DNA from: Psychrobacillus vulpis
Lineage (GTDB): Bacteria; Bacillota; Bacilli; Bacillales_A; Planococcaceae
NCBI RefSeq assembly: GCF_006861825.1
Contig: NZ_VDGI01000012.1
Span: 65,191-118,032 of the forward strand
Length of the DNA: 52,842 nt
Direction: 5' to 3'
The notes beneath the pieces were generated by a model. The model worked only from the letters and a program-made list of their open reading frames with translations, was not told the origin of the DNA and ran no database searches. Each line of letters starts with the position of its first letter. The stretch's first letter is position 1. Shown piece by piece: positions 17,395 through 26,451 of the stretch. The position numbers were made by a program, and so were the translations under genes.

Positions 17395-19416
17395 TTGCAA
17401 AACATACTAATCATTGGTGCTGGTAAAGGTGGATATGCACTTTTAAGGCTATTTGAACAAACTGATTACCTTCAAGTAAAAGGAATCGTAGATATTGATG
17501 GAAATGCACCTGGAATGCTTTATGCAAAAGAAAATCATATTCATACTTATAGTGATTGGAAACCCGTTTTAGATGAAAACATTCAAATTATCATTGAAGT
17601 AACGGGAAAGAAGGAAGTTTTTGAAGAACTTCTATCGAATCGTCCTGCTACTGCAGTACTAATTCCTGGAGAAATCGCAAATTTAATTGTTACATTACTA
17701 AACGAAAAAAATAGATATATACAAATATTAAACAATAAAAAAATGATTCAAGAGTTGATTTTTAACTCCATTGAAGAAGGCATGGTCGGTATTAATGATA
17801 AAGGTATCGTGAACTTCTTCAATAAAAGCGCATCAAAAATGACAGAAGTTGCAGTAGAAGATGCGATTGGAAAACATGTATATGAAGTAATTTCTCAAAG
17901 TGAACTTCCGAGAATATTTGAAACAGGTTGTACCGAAACAAACAAAGAACTTATTCTTGAAAGCGGTACCAAAATAGTCACATCAAGATATCCGATGATC
18001 AACGATGAAGGAAAAAAGATTGGGGCATTTGCGGTTTTCAAAGATATTTCAGAAGTTGTCCGGCTTGCAGAAGAAATAACGAATCTTACTGAAATACAAA
18101 CAATGCTTCAAGCAATCATCCAATCAAGTGAAGATGCTATATCTGTTGTAGACGAAGAAGGAAAAGGTATCCTCATTAATCCAGCGTATTCGCGTATTAC
18201 TGGGCTAAGTGAGGAAGAAGTGATAGGTAAGCCTGCAACTGCAGATATTTCAGAAGGTGAAAGTATGCACTTGAAAGTACTTCAAACCCGTAAAGCTATA
18301 AGAGGTGTAAACTTAAGAGTTGGACAACAAAGAAAAGATGTTATCGTCAATGTTGCGCCAATTATAGTCAATGATCGGCTTAAAGGTAGTGTAGGTGTAA
18401 TTCACGATATGACGGAAATGCGCTCGTTGATGAAAGAACTTGATCATGCTCGTACACGTATTCGAAATTTAGAGTTTAATTTTTCTTTTGAAGATATAAT
18501 TGGAAAATCAGAACAAATTCAATTCGCTGTTGAACAAGCAAAACTTGCTGCAAGTGTACCTGTAACTGTACTTTTAAGGGGAGAGGTTGGTTCAGGGAAA
18601 GAATTGTTTGCACATGCCATTCACAGCGCAAGTAATAGGAAAGACAATAACTTCATTCGTGTTAATTGTAGTTCTCAAGAAGAACATCTTTTAGAACGAG
18701 AGTTATTTGGCTATGAAAAGGATGGAACAAGCTATTCTGGGCTATTCGATGAAGTAAACAAAGGCACTATTTTCTTAGATGAAGTAGGCGAGTTAACGAT
18801 TAAAACACAGGCTAAGTTGCTTAGAGTACTTAGAGAAAATGCTTTTGTTAGAATAGGCGGCACCAATTCTATACCAGTGGACGTCCGAATAATAGCTGCA
18901 AGTTATTTCAATCTTGAAAAGTTGATGCGTGAAGGAACCTTCCGAGAAGATTTCTACTTTCAGTTAAACCGAATGCCTATTCATGTTCCGGCGTTGAGGG
19001 AAAGAAAACAAGATATTTCACTCATAGCAAATCATTTATTAGTAAAGCTAAACAAGGAATTCGGGCGTAATATTGAAGGATTTTCAAAAACAGCTATGGA
19101 AAGTTTGTTGTTATATGATTGGCCAGGAAATTTACGGGAACTTGAGAATATCATCAGTCGAACGATGATTTTCCTAGAAGCACAAGATAGGATGATTGAA
19201 GAACATCATTTACCAAAATCGATACTATCTATTTCCGGTGATGAATCAGAAGATGTGCAAATAGGTACACTAGCAGAGCAAATGGATGAAATGGAGAAAA
19301 AAGTTTTACTGAACGCTCTCCGAGTATGTTCAGGAAACAAATCACAAACAGCTAAAAAGCTAAATATTTCACTACGAACACTCTATTATAAATTAGAAAA
19401 ATATAATCTAGATTAA
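17395..19416 (+). CDS. bkdR: BkdR-type NtrC-family regulator without the GAFTGA loop
   Basis: Presumed activator of branched-chain keto acid catabolism. An N-terminal Rossmann-like region (NILIIGAGKGGYAL) is followed by two PAS domains (about 120-225 and 235-345), an AAA+ domain and a C-terminal Fis-type HTH (QTAKKLNISLRTLYYKLEKY). Walker A is GEVGSGKE (396-403), Walker B FLDEVGE, arginine-finger region FREDFYFQLN. Between ELFGYE (436-441) and GLFDE (from 449) there are only seven residues, KDGTSYS. The GAFTGA loop that contacts sigma-54 is absent. 673 aa; start TTG 17395 after GGGGGTG. It may act with another sigma factor or have lost activation. Confidence 0.88.
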   Translation: MQNILIIGAGKGGYALLRLFEQTDYLQVKGIVDIDGNAPGMLYAKENHIHTYSDWKPVLDENIQIIIEVTGKKEVFEELLSNRPATAVLIPGEIANLIVTLLNEKNRYIQILNNKKMIQELIFNSIEEGMVGINDKGIVNFFNKSASKMTEVAVEDAIGKHVYEVISQSELPRIFETGCTETNKELILESGTKIVTSRYPMINDEGKKIGAFAVFKDISEVVRLAEEITNLTEIQTMLQAIIQSSEDAISVVDEEGKGILINPAYSRITGLSEEEVIGKPATADISEGESMHLKVLQTRKAIRGVNLRVGQQRKDVIVNVAPIIVNDRLKGSVGVIHDMTEMRSLMKELDHARTRIRNLEFNFSFEDIIGKSEQIQFAVEQAKLAASVPVTVLLRGEVGSGKELFAHAIHSASNRKDNNFIRVNCSSQEEHLLERELFGYEKDGTSYSGLFDEVNKGTIFLDEVGELTIKTQAKLLRVLRENAFVRIGGTNSIPVDVRIIAASYFNLEKLMREGTFREDFYFQLNRMPIHVPALRERKQDISLIANHLLVKLNKEFGRNIEGFSKTAMESLLLYDWPGNLRELENIISRTMIFLEAQDRMIEEHHLPKSILSISGDESEDVQIGTLAEQMDEMEKKVLLNALRVCSGNKSQTAKKLNISLRTLYYKLEKYNLD

Positions 19417-19503
19417 AGTGAAATAAAACATTGGGGATGTATTTTACGAAAATAAAAATTTTCGAAAAATAAATAATAACTTAACTACTAGGAGGAACTA
19501 CAC

Positions 19504-20598
19504 ATGGAAATTTTCAAATATATGGAGACTTACGATTACGAACAATTAGTATTTTGCCAAGATAAAACATCGGGGTTAAAAGCAATTATTGCAATTCATG
19601 ACACAACATTAGGACCAGCATTAGGTGGTACACGCATGTGGAATTATGCAACAGAAGAAGAAGCAATTGAAGATGCTCTACGTTTAGCAAAAGGGATGAC
19701 TTATAAAAATGCAGCTGCTGGTCTTAACTTAGGTGGTGGTAAAACGGTTATTATCGGTGATCCTTTAAAAGATAAAAACGAGGAGATGTTCCGTGCATTT
19801 GGTCGTTTCATTCAAGGGTTAAATGGCCGTTACATAACAGCAGAGGATGTAGGTACAACTGTAGAAGACATGGACTTAATTCATGAAGAAACAAATTATG
19901 TAACTGGTATTTCAGAAGCATTCGGTTCTTCAGGTAATCCATCACCAGTTACTGCTTATGGAGTATACGTAGGCATGAAAGCTGCTGCAAAGGAAGCATT
20001 TGGTTCCGATTCACTTGAAGGGAAAACAGTTGCGGTACAAGGTGTAGGAAACGTTGCATACACATTATGTGAATTTTTACATAAAGAAGGTGCAAAACTG
20101 ATTGTTGCAGATATTAACCAAGCTTCTGTTGATCGTGCAGTTAATGCATTCGGAGCAGTTCAAGTAAGTGTAGATGAAATTTACTCACAAGATGCTGATA
20201 TTTTCGCACCATGTGCATTAGGTGCCATTATTAATGACAATACAATTCCACAGTTAAAAGCAAAAGTGATTGCAGGTTCTGCAAATAACCAATTAAAAGA
20301 TACTAAACATGGTGATTTAATTCATGAAATGGGAATTGCATATGCACCTGATTATGTAATTAACTCTGGTGGAGTTATTAACGTAGCGGACGAATTATAT
20401 GGTTACAACCATGATCGTGCAATGAAGCGCGTTGCTGGTATTTACGATAAAATTGAACGAATTTTTGAGATTTCAAAACGTGACGGAATACCAACATATG
20501 TAGCAGCAGACCGTTTAGCTGAGGAGCGTATTGCTCGTGTTGGCAAATCTCGTAGCCAATTTTTACAAAACGGCAAACATATTATCTCAGGACGTTAA
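19504..20598 (+). CDS. bcd: Leucine (branched-chain amino acid) dehydrogenase
   Basis: NAD-dependent reversible oxidative deamination of leucine, valine and isoleucine to the 2-keto acids consumed by the BKD complex. The catalytic lysine lies in the glycine-rich [11 protein letters not shown] (about residue 80). The NAD-binding Rossmann motif is [15 protein letters not shown] (about 178-192), and AGSANNQL follows. 364 aa, standard length. ATG 19504 after AGGAGGAAC. It follows bkdR by about 87 bases with no recognisable sigma-54 -24/-12 element. The ptb and buk genes that flank bcd in B. subtilis are missing. Confidence 0.95.
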   Translation: MEIFKYMETYDYEQLVFCQDKTSGLKAIIAIHDTTLGPALGGTRMWNYATEEEAIEDALRLAKGMTYKNAAAGLNLGGGKTVIIGDPLKDKNEEMFRAFGRFIQGLNGRYITAEDVGTTVEDMDLIHEETNYVTGISEAFGSSGNPSPVTAYGVYVGMKAAAKEAFGSDSLEGKTVAVQGVGNVAYTLCEFLHKEGAKLIVADINQASVDRAVNAFGAVQVSVDEIYSQDADIFAPCALGAIINDNTIPQLKAKVIAGSANNQLKDTKHGDLIHEMGIAYAPDYVINSGGVINVADELYGYNHDRAMKRVAGIYDKIERIFEISKRDGIPTYVAADRLAEERIARVGKSRSQFLQNGKHIISGR

Positions 20599-20642
20599 TA
20601 CTCAATAGATGAAGATTAAACTAATTCAATAAACGAATTTAT

Positions 20643-20664
20643 AGGCCGACTTGTAAAGTGGCCT
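20643..20664 (+). terminator. Hairpin after bcd, left duplicate
   Basis: AGGCC...GGCCT hairpin (AGGCCGACTTG...), nearly identical to 20829-20851 on the other side of the inserted element. It lacks a T-run here. Confidence 0.5.
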
Positions 20665-20665
20665 C

Positions 20666-20829
20666 GGGTTGTAGACAAATTTAGAATTCGAAGGTGTCTT
20701 CAGACTGTCTTGAAAACGCTTGTCAGTCAAGGCACGCCTGTACGAGGCGGAAGCAAGTAGAACTAAAAGTTCATGAGCTTACAACGAAGTGCAAGTAACG
20801 AAGAATGAAAGCGTTTGTCAACAGTCTGA
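20666..20829 (+). repeat. MITE-like repeat, copy 2
   Basis: Second copy of the element at 16711-16873. Inverted repeats CAGACTGTCTTGAAAACGCTT (20701-20721) and AAGCGTTTGTCAACAGTCTG (20809-20828) are preserved. Also shared are the GTTGTAGACA left end and the AGTTCATGAGCTTACAACGA interior. It lies between bcd and lpdV, where buk is found in B. subtilis, and is bracketed by two copies of a bcd-terminator-like hairpin. Confidence 0.8.
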
Positions 20830-20851
20830 GGCCGACTTGTAAAAGCGGCCT
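20829..20851 (+). terminator. Hairpin before lpdV, right duplicate
   Basis: AGGCCGACTTG...GCGGCCT hairpin followed by TTCTTC. It is the duplicate of 20643-20664. It may reduce transcription from bcd into lpdV. Confidence 0.45.
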
Positions 20852-20898
20852 TCTTCATCTGTATTCAATGCAAACCCGGAGATTTAGGAGGAAAAGTT

Positions 20899-22329
20899 TT
20901 GGCTAAAGAATATGATGTAGTAATTTTAGGTGGCGGAACTGGCGGCTATGTAGCTGCTATACGTTCTGCGCAATTGGGTTTGAAAACTGCAATTGTGGAA
21001 AAAGGAAAACTTGGAGGTACTTGCTTACACAAAGGGTGTATCCCAAGTAAAGCATTACTACGTAGTGCGGAAGTGTATGCTACTACAAAAAATCATGCTG
21101 CCGATTTTGGTGTAAATGCAAAAGAAGTTACACTTGATTTTAGTAGAGTGCAAGCAAGAAAAGAGTCGATTGTTAATCAATTACATCAAGGCGTTCAAGG
21201 ATTGATGAAAAAAGGAAAAATCGATGTTTTCGAAGGAACAGGAAGAATGTTAGGACCATCTATTTTTTCTCCTTCACCAGGTGGAACGATTTCAGTAGAA
21301 ATGAATAATGGCGATGAAAACGAAATGCTTATTCCAAAAAATGTAGTTATTGCAACAGGATCTAGACCTCGCACTTTACCTGGATTAACAATTGACGGTA
21401 CATTTGTCATGAGTTCAGACGAAGCTTTAGCAATGACAGAATTACCAAAATCTATTCTAATAGTAGGTGGCGGTGTAATTGGGATAGAATGGGCTTCTAT
21501 GTTAAATGACTTCGGAGTAGAAGTGACTGTTATTGAATATGCTGATCGCATTATACCTACTGAAGATCATGATATATCAAAAGAAATGCAAAAATTACTT
21601 TCTAAAAAAGGAGTAACATTTGCAACAAGTGCAAAGGTTCTCCCTGAAACATTGGAAGCAGGCGACAACCAAGTAACAATTTCTGCAGAAATGAATGGAG
21701 AAACGAAAACTTTTACAGCAGCAAAAATGCTTGTATCTGTAGGACGTCAAGCAAATGTAGAAGGTATTGGAATCGAAAATACCGATATCGTTGTAGAAAA
21801 AGGATTTATCCAAGTGTCTGAAACATTCCAATCAAAAGAATCTCATATATATGCTATTGGTGATGTAATTGGAGGGCTTCAACTAGCCCATGTTGCTAGT
21901 CATGAAGGAATTACAGCAATTGAGCATATTGCTGGTAACGAAATTACTCCAATAGACTATAAACTTGTTTCTCGTTGTATTTATTCTAATCCTGAAGCTT
22001 CGAGCGTTGGTATTACTGAACAACAAGCTAAAGAGCAAGGATTTGATGTCAAAGTTGGTAAATTCTCATTTAAAGCGATAGGGAAAGCACTTGTTTATGG
22101 AGAATCAGATGGATTTGTTAAAATTGTTGCGGATAAGGTGACAAATGATATTTTAGGTGTCCATATGATTGGTCCGCATGTGACGGATATGATTTCAGAA
22201 GCAGGTTTAGCAATGGTATTAGATGCCACTCCATGGGAAATTGCTCATACAATTCACCCGCATCCGACACTTAGTGAAGTAATGGGAGAAGCGGCATTAG
22301 CTGTAGATGGTAAAGCTATTCATATGTAA
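20899..22329 (+). CDS. lpdV: Dihydrolipoyl dehydrogenase (BKD E3)
   Basis: FAD enzyme that re-oxidises the lipoyl groups of the branched-chain keto acid dehydrogenase. FAD site VVILGGGTGGYVAA (about 6-19), redox disulfide GGTCLHKGCIPSKALL (Cys about 42 and 47), NAD site VGGGVIGIEWA, second FAD motif IYAIGDVIGG and active-site HPHPTLSE near the C-terminus. 476 aa. Start TTG 20899 with AGGAGG 7 bases upstream. First gene of the contiguous lpdV-bkdAA-bkdAB run. Confidence 0.95.
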   Translation: MAKEYDVVILGGGTGGYVAAIRSAQLGLKTAIVEKGKLGGTCLHKGCIPSKALLRSAEVYATTKNHAADFGVNAKEVTLDFSRVQARKESIVNQLHQGVQGLMKKGKIDVFEGTGRMLGPSIFSPSPGGTISVEMNNGDENEMLIPKNVVIATGSRPRTLPGLTIDGTFVMSSDEALAMTELPKSILIVGGGVIGIEWASMLNDFGVEVTVIEYADRIIPTEDHDISKEMQKLLSKKGVTFATSAKVLPETLEAGDNQVTISAEMNGETKTFTAAKMLVSVGRQANVEGIGIENTDIVVEKGFIQVSETFQSKESHIYAIGDVIGGLQLAHVASHEGITAIEHIAGNEITPIDYKLVSRCIYSNPEASSVGITEQQAKEQGFDVKVGKFSFKAIGKALVYGESDGFVKIVADKVTNDILGVHMIGPHVTDMISEAGLAMVLDATPWEIAHTIHPHPTLSEVMGEAALAVDGKAIHM

Positions 22330-22345
22330 AAAGGAGGAGTTCTAA

Positions 22346-23356
22346 ATGACAACAAATCGTCACGCAGAATTAGGTTTAACGAATGAAGATGTGTTAAAAA
22401 TGTTCGAGACGATGCTTATGGCACGTCGTATTGATGAACGTATGTGGCTACTAAATCGTGCAGGGAAAATTCCTTTTGTTATTTCATGTCAAGGGCAAGA
22501 AGCTGCACAGGTTGGAGCTGCATTCGCACTGGATAATTCAAAAGACTATATTGCACCATATTACCGTGATATGGGTGTTGTTTTACATTTCGGAATGACA
22601 GCAAGAGATTTAATGTTATCAGCATTTGCAAAAGCAGAAGATCCAAACTCCGGCGGACGTCAAATGCCAGGACATTTTGGACAAAAGAAAAATAGAATCC
22701 TTACAGGGTCTTCACCTGTTACTACTCAATTACCACATGCAGTTGGAGTTGCATTAGCAGCTAAAATTGAGAAAAAAGATTTCATTACATTTGTAACACT
22801 AGGAGAAGGTTCTTCTAACCAAGGTGATTTCCACGAAGGACTTAACTTTGCAGGAGTTCATCAACTACCATGTATTACAATGGTTGAAAACAATAATTAC
22901 GCAATTTCTGTACCATTTGAACGTCAGGTAGCGAGTAAAACTGTTGCAGATCGTGCATCTAGTTACGGTATGCCTGGTTTTAGAGTCGATGGTAAGGACC
23001 CGATTGAGGTTTATAAAGTAGTAAAAGAAGCAGCAGATCGCGCTCGTAACGGAGAAGGTCCGAGTCTTATTGAAGCAGTGACATACAGATTAACAGCTCA
23101 CTCTTCAGATGATGATGATAGACAGTACCGTACAGCAGAAGATATTGCAGAAGGTAAAGCTTTAGATCCACTTATTACGTTTGCAGTGTATTTAAAAGAG
23201 ACTGGTGTTTTAACAGACGAACTGGAAAAAGAAATTAATGATCGTATTATGAAGGAAGTAAACGAAGCGACTGACTATGCTGAATCTGCGCCATATGCTG
23301 CTCCAGAAGATGCATTGAAGCATGTTTATGCGGAAAAAGATGGGGGGAACGCATAA
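22346..23356 (+). CDS. bkdAA: Branched-chain 2-oxo acid dehydrogenase E1 alpha
   Basis: Thiamine diphosphate-binding alpha subunit of the decarboxylase that converts branched 2-keto acids to acyl-CoA, feeding branched fatty acids. Motifs include GQEAAQVGAAFAL, the TPP motif GEGSSNQGDFHEGLNFA and VENNNYAISVP (each about the middle third), and a phosphorylation-loop-like RLTAHSSDDD. 336 aa. ATG 22346 follows AAGGAGGAG. It overlaps bkdAB by one base (TAATG), implying coupled synthesis of the heterotetramer. Confidence 0.95.
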   Translation: MTTNRHAELGLTNEDVLKMFETMLMARRIDERMWLLNRAGKIPFVISCQGQEAAQVGAAFALDNSKDYIAPYYRDMGVVLHFGMTARDLMLSAFAKAEDPNSGGRQMPGHFGQKKNRILTGSSPVTTQLPHAVGVALAAKIEKKDFITFVTLGEGSSNQGDFHEGLNFAGVHQLPCITMVENNNYAISVPFERQVASKTVADRASSYGMPGFRVDGKDPIEVYKVVKEAADRARNGEGPSLIEAVTYRLTAHSSDDDDRQYRTAEDIAEGKALDPLITFAVYLKETGVLTDELEKEINDRIMKEVNEATDYAESAPYAAPEDALKHVYAEKDGGNA

Positions 23357-24339
23357 TGGCAGTAATGTCTTATATCGATGCAATTACACTTGCAATGAAA
23401 GAAGAAATGACTCGTGATGAACGTGTTTTCATCTTAGGTGAAGACGTTGGTCGTAAAGGTGGAGTATTTAAAGCAACAAATGGCCTTTATGATGAGTTTG
23501 GTGAATACCGTGTCCTTGACACACCATTGGCCGAATCTGCGATTGCAGGAGTAGGTATTGGTGCTGCAATGTATGGTCTTCGTCCTATAGCAGAAATGCA
23601 ATTTGCTGATTTCATTATGCCTGCTGTAAACCAAATTATTTCGGAAGCTTCTCGTATTCGTTACCGTTCCAACAATGACTGGACTTGTCCGATTGTTATT
23701 CGTGCTCCTTTCGGTGGTGGTATTCATGGTGCACTTTATCATTCTCAATCGGTCGAAGCAGTTTTTGCAAACCAACCTGGATTAAAAATTGTCATTCCTT
23801 CAACACCTTACGATGCTAAGGGATTATTAAAAGCAGCGATTCGTGACGAGGATCCAGTTATGTTCTTTGAGCATAAACGTGCATATCGTCTCATTAAAGG
23901 TGAAGTTCCGGAAGAAGATTATACAATCGAAATCGGAAAAGCAGATGTAAAACGTGAAGGCGAAGATATTACAGTAATTACGTATGGTCTTGCTGTTCAT
24001 TTTGCACTTCAAGCAGCAGAACGTTTAGAAAAAGATGGGATTTCTGCGCATGTTCTAGATTTACGTACAATCTATCCATTAGATAAAGAAGGTATCATTG
24101 AAGCAGCTTCTAAAACAGGAAAAGTTCTGCTTGTAACAGAAGATAATAAAGAAGGTAGTATCATTGGTGAAGTAGCTGCAATAATTGCAGAAAACTGCTT
24201 ATTTGATCTAGATGCACCTATTATGCGTCTTGCTGGGCCAGATGTTCCTGCTATGCCATATGCTCCAACGATGGAAAAATTCTTTATGATTAATCCAGAT
24301 AAAGTCGAAAAAGCGATGCGAGAGCTAGCAGCATATTAA
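23356..24339 (+). CDS. bkdAB: Branched-chain 2-oxo acid dehydrogenase E1 beta
   Basis: Beta subunit pairing with BkdAA. Transketolase pyrimidine-binding domain (VFILGEDVGRKGGVFKAT, PLAESAIAGVGIGAA, EMQFADFIMPA) and C-terminal transketolase domain (VLDLRTIYPLD, LLVTEDN). 327 aa, normal. It is followed by 393 bases of repeats before bkdB, whereas in B. subtilis bkdB follows directly. Confidence 0.95.
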   Translation: MAVMSYIDAITLAMKEEMTRDERVFILGEDVGRKGGVFKATNGLYDEFGEYRVLDTPLAESAIAGVGIGAAMYGLRPIAEMQFADFIMPAVNQIISEASRIRYRSNNDWTCPIVIRAPFGGGIHGALYHSQSVEAVFANQPGLKIVIPSTPYDAKGLLKAAIRDEDPVMFFEHKRAYRLIKGEVPEEDYTIEIGKADVKREGEDITVITYGLAVHFALQAAERLEKDGISAHVLDLRTIYPLDKEGIIEAASKTGKVLLVTEDNKEGSIIGEVAAIIAENCLFDLDAPIMRLAGPDVPAMPYAPTMEKFFMINPDKVEKAMRELAAY

Positions 24340-24442
24340 CTTCATTCAGCAAAAAAAAAAGACTTCGCTGAATGTCGCTGAACTCTGGCTAAAATCGCCG
24401 CGTCCTGCAGCAACGCCTGAGTGACCAACATCCTGTTGGCCC
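24340..24442 (+). other. Spacer with hairpin relic downstream of bkdAB
   Basis: CATTCAGC and GCTGAATG (24343-24374) could form a hairpin around an A-run, without a T-tail. The sequence from 24376 is GC-rich, repeat-like and non-coding, leading into the 24443-24710 element. Confidence 0.4.
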
Positions 24443-24710
24443 AATGCCTCCGTCGGATGTCACAGATTTTGAATCATGCAGGTGCACGATTCAAAATCTT
24501 GACCCACTGTTTTCTGCGACGAGCTTTGCACAGGAGCAATAACTTCTGCGGAGCTGAGCGAAGAGAAGCGGAAGCAATAACTTCTGCGGAGCTGAGCGAA
24601 GAGAAGCGGAAGCAATAACTTCTGCGGAGCTGAGCGAAGAGAAGCGGAAGCAATAACTTCTGCGGAGCTGAAAGAAGAGAAGCGGAAGTAAATACGCCAA
24701 GGCGAATTTG
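24443..24710 (+). repeat. Intergenic repeat with 38-bp tandem expansion inside the bkd operon
   Basis: Head AATGCCTCCGTCGGATGTC and tail CGCCAAGGCGAATTTG match the element at 9780-9872. CACAGATTTTGAATC...GATTCAAAATCTTG forms the inner hairpin. Between inner hairpin and tail lie four units of exactly 38 bases starting TTCTGCGGAGCTGA at 24544, 24582, 24620 and 24658, with a degenerate copy from 24512. Each unit can pair TTCTGC with GCGGAA. Reverse-strand frames through it are products of the repetition. Confidence 0.85.
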
Positions 24711-24732
24711 ATCTCATTAAGGAGGAACTCGA

Positions 24733-26037
24733 ATGGCACTAGAACAAATCAAAATGCCTCAACTTGGAGAAAGTGTTACAGAAGGTACAATTGAAAAATG
24801 GTTAGTAAAACCAGGCGATCATGTTAATAAATACGACGCTCTAGCGGAAGTAAACACAGACAAGGTTACAGCTGAAGTGCCTTCTTCTTTTACAGGAATT
24901 ATTAAAGAACTGATTGCAAACGAAGGAGATACTCTTGCAGTTGGGGAAGTCGTTTGTACGATTGAAACAGAAGGTGGAGCTACAGAAGAAGTAGTAGAAG
25001 CCGCTCCAGAACAGCCAACAGCTGAAACTGTAAAACCGGCCGAAGTGCAAAAGCACGCTGCTCCAGTTAATCGTGAAAAAGGCGCAAAAGCTCGCTATTC
25101 ACCTGCGGTATTAAAACTTTCACAAGAACATGGGATTGATCCTACTTTAGTTAATGGTACTGGCAATGAAGGACGAATTACGCGTAAAGATTTATTAAAG
25201 ATTATTGAGAGCGGAGAAATTCCAGTAGCTTCACAAGTAGAACAAGAACCAAAAGCAGAACAAGTATCTGCAACACCACAAACACAACCGGCAGCTGCAC
25301 CAAAAACAGCACCAGTTAATGTCCCTGTGGCAGTTGGAGATATCGAAATTCCAGTTACAGGTGTACGTAAAGCAATCGCTGCGAACATGCTGCGTAGTAA
25401 ACACGAAGCACCGCATGCTTGGACAATGATTGAAGTGGATGTAACGAATTTAGTACAATATCGTGATTCATTAAAAACAGAGTTCAAATCAAAAGAAGGT
25501 TTTAACTTAACCTATTTTGCATTTTTCGTAAAAGCTGTTTCACAAGCATTAAAAGAATTCCCAATGATGAATTCTATGTGGGCTGGCGACAAAATCGTAC
25601 AGAAAAAAGACATCAATATTTCGATTGCTGTAGCAACAGAAGATGCACTTTTTGTTCCTGTTATCAAAAATGCGGATGAAAAAACGATTAAAGGCATTGC
25701 TCGTGAAGTAAATGAACTTGCTGCAAAAGTTCGCTCTGGTAAATTAAAATCAGACGAAATGCAAGGAGGAACATTCACAGTAAACAACACAGGATCATTC
25801 GGTTCTGTTCAGTCTATGGGCATTATTAACTACCCACAAGCAGCGATTCTTCAAGTAGAATCGATTGTGAAACGTCCAGTTATTATGGATGGTGGTATGA
25901 TTGCTGCTCGTGACATGGTTAACTTATGTCTTTCATTAGACCACCGTGTACTAGATGGTCTAGTTGCTGGTCGTTTCTTAGCACGAGTGAAAGAAATCCT
26001 AGAGAACATAACTAAAGACAATACTTCTATTTACTAA
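24733..26037 (+). CDS. bkdB: Branched-chain 2-oxo acid dehydrogenase E2 (lipoamide acyltransferase)
   Basis: Core acyltransferase of the BKD complex. Lipoyl domain (about 1-78) with the lipoylated lysine in EVNTDKVTAEVPS (about 43), an Ala/Glu/Pro-rich linker, a peripheral subunit-binding domain YSPAVLKLSQEHGIDPTLV...RITRKDL (about 120-156), a second linker and the catalytic domain ending with active-site DHRVLDG. 434 aa. ATG 24733 follows AAGGAGGAA. The ribosome-binding site lies just beyond the repeat tail at 24710, so translation signals are intact. A terminator follows. Confidence 0.95.
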   Translation: MALEQIKMPQLGESVTEGTIEKWLVKPGDHVNKYDALAEVNTDKVTAEVPSSFTGIIKELIANEGDTLAVGEVVCTIETEGGATEEVVEAAPEQPTAETVKPAEVQKHAAPVNREKGAKARYSPAVLKLSQEHGIDPTLVNGTGNEGRITRKDLLKIIESGEIPVASQVEQEPKAEQVSATPQTQPAAAPKTAPVNVPVAVGDIEIPVTGVRKAIAANMLRSKHEAPHAWTMIEVDVTNLVQYRDSLKTEFKSKEGFNLTYFAFFVKAVSQALKEFPMMNSMWAGDKIVQKKDINISIAVATEDALFVPVIKNADEKTIKGIAREVNELAAKVRSGKLKSDEMQGGTFTVNNTGSFGSVQSMGIINYPQAAILQVESIVKRPVIMDGGMIAARDMVNLCLSLDHRVLDGLVAGRFLARVKEILENITKDNTSIY

Positions 26038-26046
26038 TGAAAATAT

Positions 26047-26098
26047 AAAAAGCCGGAGCTTTCCTAATAACCTAATTAGGAAAACTTTCGGCTTTTTT
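26047..26098 (+). terminator. Rho-independent terminator after bkdB
   Basis: Outer stem AAAAGCCG/CGGCTTTT with inner TTTCCTAAT/ATTAGGAAA, then six Ts. It closes the bkd locus. Confidence 0.85.
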
Positions 26099-26318
26099 GT
26101 TTGTACTGTGGGAGCTGAATATTTTTCTCTGGATTAGTTGGAAAATCACTATCGATCTGATTAGCTTTCGAAAGATTAAATAGCATATACTTTGACCTTT
26201 GATTGGCGATTTAAAGTGTAATAGATACTAGGCGAGTTTCATATTATGAAATTTTCTACTTGTCTATAACTATGCTCTAAAGTATATTAGGAGAATCTAC
26301 CTCTATAATTAATTGATT

Positions 26319-26338
26319 TTTCAATTAATTAATTGAAA
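26319..26338. promoter_or_regulatory. 20-bp perfect palindrome upstream of iclR
   Basis: TTTCAATTAATTAATTGAAA is a perfect dyad with TTTCA/TGAAA ends. It lies in the 510-base gap between the bkdB terminator and the IclR gene. That gap otherwise holds AT-rich DNA and the two cre-like sites listed separately, and no gene. Candidate operator; AT-rich palindromes also occur by chance. Confidence 0.35.
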
Positions 26339-26437
26339 GATAAATGAAACAGTAGTGTTATTCAATGTTCTTAGAAATATTATTGCAAATTTTTTTTGAT
26401 AGAAAGCAAGAATATTTCTAAGTTTTTTTGTGTGTCG

Positions 26438-26451
26438 TGAAAGCGGTTTCA
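26438..26451 (+). promoter_or_regulatory. Candidate cre site upstream of the IclR regulator
   Basis: TGAAAGCGGTTTCA matches every fixed position of the CcpA consensus TGWNANCGNTNWCA. A weaker copy (TGAAAATGGTTTCC, two mismatches) follows 36 bases downstream at 26474-26487. Both lie within 111 bases of the start codon. They could instead be IclR autoregulatory sites. Confidence 0.5.

Noticed and set aside
19417-19503. Sigma-54 promoter in front of bcd
   Set aside because: No GG-N10-GC element resembling TGGCAC-N5-TTGCW is present. AAGTGCAATAACTTGCA at about 17352 keeps only the -12 half.
24460-24739. Two overlapping minus-strand frames of 82-85 codons across the bkd spacer
   Set aside because: They are produced by the 38-bp tandem array (Leu/Ser/Arg-rich repetition), have no ribosome-binding site and run against the operon.
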